From Blumeriella jaapii (lineage: Eukaryota > Ascomycota > Leotiomycetes > Helotiales > Drepanopezizaceae): a stretch of 64,000 bases of DNA. The DNA is taken from assembly GCA_009599575.1 (NCBI GenBank), contig VWND01000051.1:28245-92244 (forward strand). Direction: 5' to 3'. The position numbers were made by a program, and so were the translations under genes. This document shows positions 57,226 through 64,000 of this stretch, in pieces (position 1 is the first letter of the stretch; each line of letters starts with the position of its first letter). Under the pieces are notes generated by a model, which was not told the DNA's origin, did no database searches, and worked only from the letters and a program-made list of their open reading frames with translations.

Positions 57226-60200
57226 TTTTGTTTCAAATAATATACGTAATCTTTTTTGATTACAACCGAAAAAAAACATAATTTTAATAAATGCAATTTA
57301 ATTTATTTTATATAATTTAAAAATTAATTAATTAAAAACCGAACTTTTTAATTTTATATTTTTTTAGTTTTTTAACCCGTTTTTAGGTTTTTTGCTATTA
57401 GCTTTTGTAAAAAGATAGCGTTTCGCTTATCGTATAAATTATTTTGTTTATTTTGCTTTTTTGAAAAATGGCTCGATAAAACGTCAATCGAAGTATCGTT
57501 TTAATTTACGAACGTTCTGATAGCTTTTTCGTCGATAATATTATTAAACGTCGCGGCGACGAAAATTTTTTACGATTTTTTTTCGTAAATAAAAAATTTC
57601 AGCTTTTAAACGTTGTTTTACGTTTTGCAAAAAGCGTTAAAAAGTTTTATATTAAAATCGTAAAAATAATCGATTAATTCGTCGTAATTAAAACCGATTA
57701 ACGCTTTAGCTTCGCGTAAAACTAATAAATCGAATTACGGTTATTTACCGACGAATATTTTCAAAAAAGCTTCGAAATTTGTAAAAAAAATTATTTTACG
57801 AAATAGTTCGAAAATAGTCGTTTGCAATCGAAATTATCGAAAATGCTGTAATTACTTTCGTTGCAAAACAAATAATATTAAATTGTTTATCGAAGCGTCG
57901 TTTTCGAAGTAATTTTTATATTTTTACGCCGTATAATTATTCGAATAAATTAATATCGCGCCGTCGGTTTTTTAAATCTTAAATTTAACGAATACTTTTT
58001 GTTTAATCGAAAAACTAACAGAAGTTATTGCGTTTCTTATTTCGTAGCTTTCGGTTTCGTAATTCGATAAAATAGCTAAGGCTATTGTTTTAGACGCGCT
58101 AAAATACGAAAAAGCTGGGCTTTTTTAAATAATTTTAATTAATTTGGCGTCGTGGTATAATTGCAAATAAATTTCGATTATTTCCGAATTATATGCGAAT
58201 GCAAGCAAAACGTAGTAATCGAAAATAACGTCGATAAGATTTTCGATTTTTTTTTTTTCTAAAAGTCGGCGATATCGAGTTTTATAATTGTAATACGATC
58301 GGAATTAACGAAATTTAAAGCGATCGGAACGTTAAAATATATTACGAAGCAGCAGTTTCCGAGGTTTCGAATAATTAAAGCAGCGAAGTAAAAGCCGGGA
58401 TGCATTTTGAAAATTTATTAAATAAAATTATAAAATATATTAGCGAAAAAAGCTGTAAACGCTTTTTGGGTTTTAATTAATCGAAAATAATACTTATATA
58501 TAATTTTTTTTTTTATAAAATACAGCAGTAATTTGTTTTTTCCGTTGTAGACCTTTACGTAATTAACGAATTCGCAGTTTAATTTAAGTAAATTTTAAAA
58601 TATATTTTCGGTCGAAAAGCTAAAAAAATCGGGTTTTAAAAATATTTGTTGTTTCCATTTTTTTTTATTTTAATTCAGTTTTATAATCGCGTTAAAAACC
58701 TTAAGGTTTGTTTTAAAATTTACGTAATTTAAATAAGCTTTAACACGCGCTTTAATAATTTTCGCAGTTTTTCGTCGGAATATAAATTAATTATTAAAAT
58801 TAATTTCGAATACGTCGTAATCCGAATTTTTAATAGCAGCGAATCGATTAGCGAAGCCGATAACGTCGATTTTTTTAATAATTAAATCGCAATACGCCGC
58901 GTAACAACATACGTAAAAATAGCAAAACTTGCCGTTTTTTTTAGCGTTAATATTATTTGTAAAAACGAAATTAAAAAATCGGAGTTTTTCAACGAAAAAA
59001 AACTCGAATAAAAACGGGTTACCGTTTTCAAAAGTTTTTTTTTTATTTGCTTTAGCGTATTATATTTGCAGTTTTTCGAAAAGAATTTGATTTAGTTTTT
59101 ATTCGAAGCCAAAAAAAAAAGCTGACGGATTTATTTAGTTTTTGCGTAAAAGTATTAAAATAAAATTTTTAAATCGTAACGTCGTCGAAAGCGAAAGTTT
59201 TAAATAAAATAATTTAATTTTATGCTTTTTATATAATTTTTTTCGTAATAATTTCGATATTTTTTTTTAAGCTTTTTTGATCGAATCGTATAATAATCGA
59301 AATCTTAAATGCTTTTATTAAAATCTGAAATATTAACGGTAATAATACGACGTTTTTAAACGCAGCAAGCGTTTTTAACGTTTGCGTATTTAATTTCGAA
59401 AAATCAAAATTAAAATCGTTGAAATCTTTTTTTTTCGGAATGCCGAGATTTTTTAAATTTGATTTTGTAAAATCGTCGCGTTTTTTATTAATTAATTTAA
59501 AAGCTATAATGCGGCGTCGATTTCCGGCTGTTTTTATTCGCGGTGTTTTTTTTGCTAACGACGCGAATAATTTTTTTTCCGAATAAAAAAAGTTTCGAAA
59601 ATATCGGCGCGCTTTTTTGCGTTTTTTGTTTTTATTTTTTCCGGAATCGTTTTTATAAATATAATAGATTTTTTTTATTCGAATAAGCGATTGTTTATTA
59701 TTACGCTTTTGATTTCGTTTTCGAATTCGTTTTCGATAATTAAAAATAAAAATCGCCGAATTGTTTTAATTATTTTAAAATATTAATTACTACCGCGTAT
59801 GTTTTTTCGAATTAAACGAAAATAATATTAGCTTTTTCGTTTTTTTCGTTATCGTAGATTTAAAACGTCGAAATAGCGTCGTTTTTTTTTCGATATAAAA
59901 ATGCCGCATTTAGCGACGCTTAGTTTTTTGCTTTAAAAAAAAGTCAGATTTAAAATTTCGCAGCCGATTAAATTTTTTTTTGGCGATTGTATAGCGTCGT
60001 TAATTAATTTATAAACAATTGTAAAAAAGCTTATGAATTTGCGAGCTTTTGGATTGTTAGCTTTTAAAGTTTGCGTTTTGAAAATATAAGCGTTTAATAC
60101 CTAGACATTTTTTTAATAAAAGTAATAGTTTCGAAAAAGCGAGCGAAATGCCGAAATAAAATAATACCGATAATTTTATTAAAAACGTATTTTTAAATGT

Positions 60201-61338
60201 TCTTTTTTCGTTGCTTTAATAAAAAGCGCAAAACCCGATTTATTACTTTTTTTTTGTTATTTCGAGCTTTTTTTGCTTCGGCGAAAGCTTTTGAAGCGTT
60301 ATCGTAATTTAACAGAAATTTGTCGTAATTAAAACTTTTGCGAACGAATTCAGCTTTAACGAAGCTTTCGTAATCGAATAAAAATTCGTTAACGTTTTTA
60401 ATTATTATATCGAATTGTTTTATAAATATTTTTACAAAAGTTATTTATTAATTTGAAATAGCGATATTATATATTCGCTTAAATTCGGAAAGATTGCGTA
60501 TAATAGTATCGTTTTAAAATAAATTAAAAATAAATTTGCTAGATTTGGCAACGTTTTGCTTAAAAAACGATATAATATCGATAGGTTTATTAATTAAAAA
60601 AACGTGTTGTATTTATTAAAAAATAATTTAAAAAAATTGGGAAATTGTAAAATATTTGTATTTAAAAGTCATAGGAATTCGCATGCTGTTTTTTTAATAA
60701 ATTATAATTATTTAAGCAAGCATTCGTTTAAAACAACGAAAAAAATAAACAGTACAAAAAGTAGCAAATAATAAAATGTATAAAAAATAGTTTTCGTAAA
60801 ATATGCGAGTAATATAAGTATATTAAATATATAATTCAAATATATACAAAGCTTTTGTTTTGATAAATGAAAGTATAATCAAACAAAAAAAAGTATAATA
60901 AATATTTTAAATAATATAAAGAAAGGTTTTAAAAATAAATAATATATATAAAACAAAATAATTAAATTATATATAAGCAAAATAAAACAAAAACAGTAAA
61001 ACAAAATATAATAAAAGGAAAAACAGTAAATAATAAAAACAATAAAACAGTAACTAAATAATTCTATATATATTTTTTTTTTTCGGTTATAAATGGAATT
61101 ACGATTTAAACCGTATTTTTAATAGCAGCGTTATTATTTTGTTAATGCCAAACTTTTTCAAAAGATTTTTTTTTAAAAATATAATCGTTTTGATCGAAGT
61201 CGTCGTCGAAATCGCTGAAATCGAAATTATTATTTAAATCAGAATTTAAAAAATAAATTTGCTAATTTCTTTTGTAAAATCGTTTTAACCGATTGGCGGT
61301 GAACGTTTCTTTCAGTTATGTTTTATCGAATTCCGTAA
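57226..61338 (-). mobile_element. Gypsy-B copy 3, 3' half (end of pol, spacer, extra ORF)
   Basis: Reverse-strand match to 42780-46895: end of pol with the acidic tail at about 61080-61338, AT-rich spacer at about 60560-61080, extra ORF at 57300-60540 and the priming tract before LTR C. Cut on its 5' side by LTR D at 61339, inside the ACGGAACTCGAT pol sequence. Confidence 0.84.
57300..60540 (-). pseudogene. Gypsy-B extra ORF (ORF2), copy 3
   Basis: Second copy of the unidentified post-pol ORF, more mutated than 43556-46800, with no open stretch left above 60 residues. Its value is comparative: the positions and order of recognisable pieces match copy 1, which supports a real coding unit of the element. 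Confidence 0.58.
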
Positions 61339-61606
61339 TGTAACGACTCATTCTTTTGCCACCTCTCGTATCACCCCAGCAACTACGTGTAGCTGCAAGC
61401 TCCCTGGTTTCCTGGTGGGTCTTTCCATTAACTATGAAGACTATTTATATATATAAAGCTTTTTTTTTTAGCAACTTTTGCATTTTGCAATTATTAATTT
61501 TAAATAAATATTTTTGTTATAAAACTAAAAGCTCGTTTTTCATATTATATAAACACGGCGGCCAATTAATTAATTTTCTAGCCTTTCGACTAATTAAATA
61601 GTTATA
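61339..61606 (+). repeat. LTR D (5' LTR of an element leaving the window)
   Basis: 268 bp, TGTAACGACTC to TAGTTATA, matching the solo LTR at 18105-18368 in reverse with RIP-type changes. Inserted in Gypsy-B copy 3 pol. No matching target duplication follows at 61607, so this is a 5' LTR and its interior continues to the right. The 81-residue frame across it is not a gene. Confidence 0.85.
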
Positions 61607-61612
61607 TTATTA

Positions 61613-62150
61613 CCGTACGGCTTATCTAGGGTCGGATTACAACCGATTATACCCGGTTGCAAAACCGGGTATACACCGATTATAATCGGTTTTAAAACCG
61701 GGTATACACCGATTGTAATCGGTTTCAAAACCGATTATACACCGATTATAATCGATTATAAACCGATTATAATCGATTATACACCGATTATAACCGGTTT
61801 TTTAATTCGATTATAATCGATTATAATCGGTTTTAACCGATTATAATCGGTATATAATCGGTTTTAAAACCGGGTATAATCGGTTGCTAATCGGTGTCAA
61901 TACCGAAGTGGCGCGGTTTACTTTTACATCGATGTGACGATTTAACACCGAGTATAATCGGTATTACCGAATATAATCGGTATTAATACCGATTATATTC
62001 GGTGTTAACACCGATTATATTCGGTGTTAACACCCGAAACAAATTTATACAATTAAATTAAATCGATATTTAATATATATTAAATTTTTCGAATTTAAAT
62101 TAAAAATCTTATATTAAACTACGTTTATTTAATATTACATTTAATAATAT
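61613..62150 (+). repeat. R terminal region with palindrome cluster (short copy)
   Basis: GGATTACAACCGATT at 61634-61648, then repeated CCGATTATAATCGG-type palindromes to about 62030, including the GTGGCGCGGTTTACTT and ACATCGATGTGACG island near 61908-61940, then an AT-rich stretch. Confidence 0.88.
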
Positions 62151-62695
62151 TTTTATTAATATTATTTCGCTGCCACCATTTCGCTGCCACCATCTCGCTG
62201 CTACCACCTCGCTGCCACCATCTCGCTGCTACCATCTCGCTGCCACCACCTCGTCGCCACCACCTCGTCGCCACCACCACTACCATCACCATCATTACCA
62301 CCACCACCACCACCATCACTACTATCACCACCACCTCGCTGCCACCATCTCGCTGCCACCATCTCGTCGCCACCATTATTACCACCACTACCATTATTAC
62401 TACCATTACCACCATTACCACCACCACCACTATTACCACCACCACCATCACCACGATCACCACCATCACCACCACTACCATCACCACCACCACCACGATC
62501 ATTATTATCACCACCATCACCACCACCACTATCACCATCATTATCACCACCATTATCATTACCATCATTATCACCACCACCACCATTATTATCATTATTA
62601 TCATTATTATCATTATTATTATCATTATTATCACTACCACCACTACCATCACCACTACTATTATTATCACCACCATTTTCCTGCCACCATTGTAA
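62151..62695 (+). repeat. CACC satellite arm (short copy)
   Basis: TTCGCTGCCACCAT-type units followed by (CAC/ATC/ATT)n. Reads CACC inward; mirrored by the GGTGG arm after the hinge. The 183-residue Val/Met frame on the minus strand is an artefact. Confidence 0.9.
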
Positions 62696-62790
62696 CTATT
62701 CAGCTTATTCGGCTGTTCGGCTATTCGGCTGTTCGGCTGTTCGGCTTTTCGTTATTTTTTCTAGCAAAATAATATTAGCGAAATAATAAT
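62696..62790 (-). repeat. Hinge with octamer array (short copy)
   Basis: Reverse of 27311-27410: about five CGGCTGTT/CGGCTATT units, then CTTTTCGTTATTTTTTCTAG and GCAAAATAATATTAGCGAAA. Near-identical between copies that are otherwise variable satellites. Confidence 0.85.
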
Positions 62791-63660
62791 AATAGCAGCG
62801 AAGTGGTGGCAGCGAGAGATGGTGGCAGCGAAAATGGTAGCAGCGAAGTGGTGGCAGCGAGATAGTAGTGGGTAGTAGTGGTGGTGATAGTGGTGATAAT
62901 GGTAATAATAATAATGGTAGTAATAATGGTGGTGGCGACAATAATAGCAGCGAAGTGATGGCAGCGAGATGGTGGCAGCGAGATGGTAGCAGCGAAGTGG
63001 TGGCAGCGAGATGGTGATAATAGTAATAGTAATAATGGTGATGATGATGATAATAATAGTAATAATAGTAGTGATAATAGCGACGAGGTGGCGCTAGCGA
63101 GGTGGTGGCAGCGAGATGGTGATGATAGTAGTGGGTGGTGGTAGTGGTGGTGATAGTGGTGGCGACGAGGTGGTGGCAGCGAGGTGGTGGCAGCGAGGTG
63201 GTGGCAGCGAGGTGGTGGTGGTGGTAGTAATGATAATAGTGGTGGTGGTGGTAATAGTAATAATAGTAATAATAGTAGTGGTGGTAATAATGGTGGCGAC
63301 GAGATGATGATAGTAATAGTGATAATGGTGGTAGTAATAGTAGTCGTAATGGTGGTAGTAGCGACGAGATGGTGGTAGTAATAATGGTGGTGGTGGTGGT
63401 GGTGGTGGTGGTGGTGGTGGTGGCGACGGTGAAGTGGTGGCGGCGAGGTGGTGGTAGTAGTGTTAATAAAGTGGTGGTGATAATGATGGTGTTGATGGTA
63501 ATGTTAGTGATAGTGTTGATAGCGACGAGATGACGGCGACGAGGTGGGTGGTAGTGTTGGTAATAGTGTTGGTTGTGGTGTTGGTAGTAGCGATAGCGAG
63601 GTGGTGGCGACGAAGTGGTGGCGACGAGGTGGTGATGGTGTTGGTAGTAGTGGTGTTGAT
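62791..63660 (-). repeat. GGTGG/GCAGCGA satellite arm (short copy)
   Basis: AGTGGTGGCAGCGAGATGG units and (GGT/AAT/GAT)n, ending GATGGTGGTGTTAATAAAAGC. Inverted relative to 62151-62695. Confidence 0.9.
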
Positions 63661-63904
63661 GGTGGTGTTAATAAAAGCGTTGATAAAAGGTAATAATTAA
63701 TTCGTATAAGATTTGTATTTTTTTCGAAGCTTTGAATTATTACATAACCTATTGTATTTATTAATTTTTAATAATTTTAAGATTAATTTTCATTTAATCG
63801 CGTGTTAACTTTGATTATACTCGAAGTTAATTTTACGCCAAGTGTTAACTCGGATTTGACTCGGTGTTGAATCGGTTGTAATCTTATCCACAGGCGCCCC
63901 TAAG
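63661..63904 (-). repeat. L terminal region (short copy)
   Basis: Reverse of 26139-26375; ends ATCTTATCCACAGGCGCCCC then TAAG before the TA duplication. Confidence 0.88.
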
Positions 63905-64000
63905 TAATAACTTTTTTTTTACGCTAGCGACGGCGTAAACTATTTTTTTCTTCGAATTTCTTACGAATTATACCAAGATGATCGACCGATTGTAAAAAAA

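Larger units (their letters stand above)
61613..63904. mobile_element. Short TA element, complete, 2.3 kb
   Basis: Flanked by TA at 61611-61612 and 63905-63906. Starts CCGTACGGCTTATC and ends GGCGCCCCTAAG. Contains R palindrome region 61613-62150, CACC arm 62151-62695, hinge 62696-62790, inverted GGTGG arm 62791-63660 and L region 63661-63904. Same design as the outer copy and without any non-satellite coding region; presumably non-autonomous. It is the cleanest example of the family in the window. Confidence 0.88.
61607..64000 (+). mobile_element. LTR-D element, start of interior, split by a TA element
   Basis: Only about 100 bp of interior are visible (61607-61612 and 63905-64000), separated by the short TA element. 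No gene can be read before the window ends. Confidence 0.55.

Overview
The window looks like gene-free, repeat-packed heterochromatin from a filamentous ascomycete (Pezizomycotina). Almost every base belongs to a mobile element or to a satellite array. The base composition is the hallmark of repeat-induced point mutation (RIP). CpA/TpG dinucleotides are depleted and TpA is inflated, while CpG is largely kept. Aligned copies differ mainly by C-to-T and G-to-A, and in-frame stops sit mostly where Gln or Trp codons are expected. No host gene, rRNA, tRNA or CRISPR array could be supported.

Layout. Positions 1-13280 hold a tandem array of a chromodomain Ty3/Gypsy retrotransposon (called Gypsy-A here): interior, 413-bp LTR, interior, LTR, truncated interior, LTR. 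A complete Gypsy-A on the minus strand lies at 13576-21161. It has a 5-bp target duplication (CGAAA) and sits inside the gag region of a second family, Gypsy-B. A fresh, unmutated solo LTR (family D) has landed in its reverse transcriptase. At 21322-22483 is the 3' end of a third family, Gypsy-E (minus strand). Gypsy-B copy 1 (plus) runs from about 22484 to 47163 and is split at 26137 by a 14-kb nest of DNA elements. It carries an unidentified ORF of about 3.2 kb after pol and ends in a 268-bp LTR (LTR C). Positions 47164-51033 are the 5' half of Gypsy-E (minus). Positions 51034-54645 are the 5' half of another Gypsy-B (minus). Positions 54650-56960 are a fragment of a gag-protease element (F) with a solo LTR C. 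Positions 56961-61338 are the 3' half of a Gypsy-B (minus), with the same extra ORF and LTR C. At 61339 an LTR-D element begins and runs out of the window.

The most unusual content is a family of TA-targeted elements seen three times: outer 26139-40297, inner 28117-39694 nested in the outer, and a short copy at 61613-63904. Each has two different ends that share a subterminal GGATTACAACCGATT motif: an L end (CTWAGGGGCGCC...) and an R end (CCGTACGGCTTATC...). The R end is followed by about 400 bp crowded with palindromes of the CCGATTATAATCGG type. The rest of each element is two inverted satellite arms, CACC-rich reading inward from either end, built from 14-bp units and trinucleotides. In the outer and short copies the arms meet at a conserved hinge of about 90 bp containing a GAACAGCC octamer array. 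In the inner copy they flank a 7.6-kb centre with decayed coding sequence, a 21-bp Asn-coding minisatellite and an array of a GCGCAAAAAGCAGT motif. Removing the outer copy and one TA restores the Gypsy-B reverse transcriptase frame exactly, which fixes both boundaries and the 2-bp target duplication. This is best read as a satellite-armed foldback-like DNA transposon family: two probably non-autonomous copies, and one larger copy that may be or derive from the coding form.

How the parts relate: the region records successive insertions (Gypsy-B, then Gypsy-A, Gypsy-E and the TA elements into older copies), with RIP mutating most retrotransposon copies. The LTR-D solo copy and parts of the inner TA element look younger or spared.
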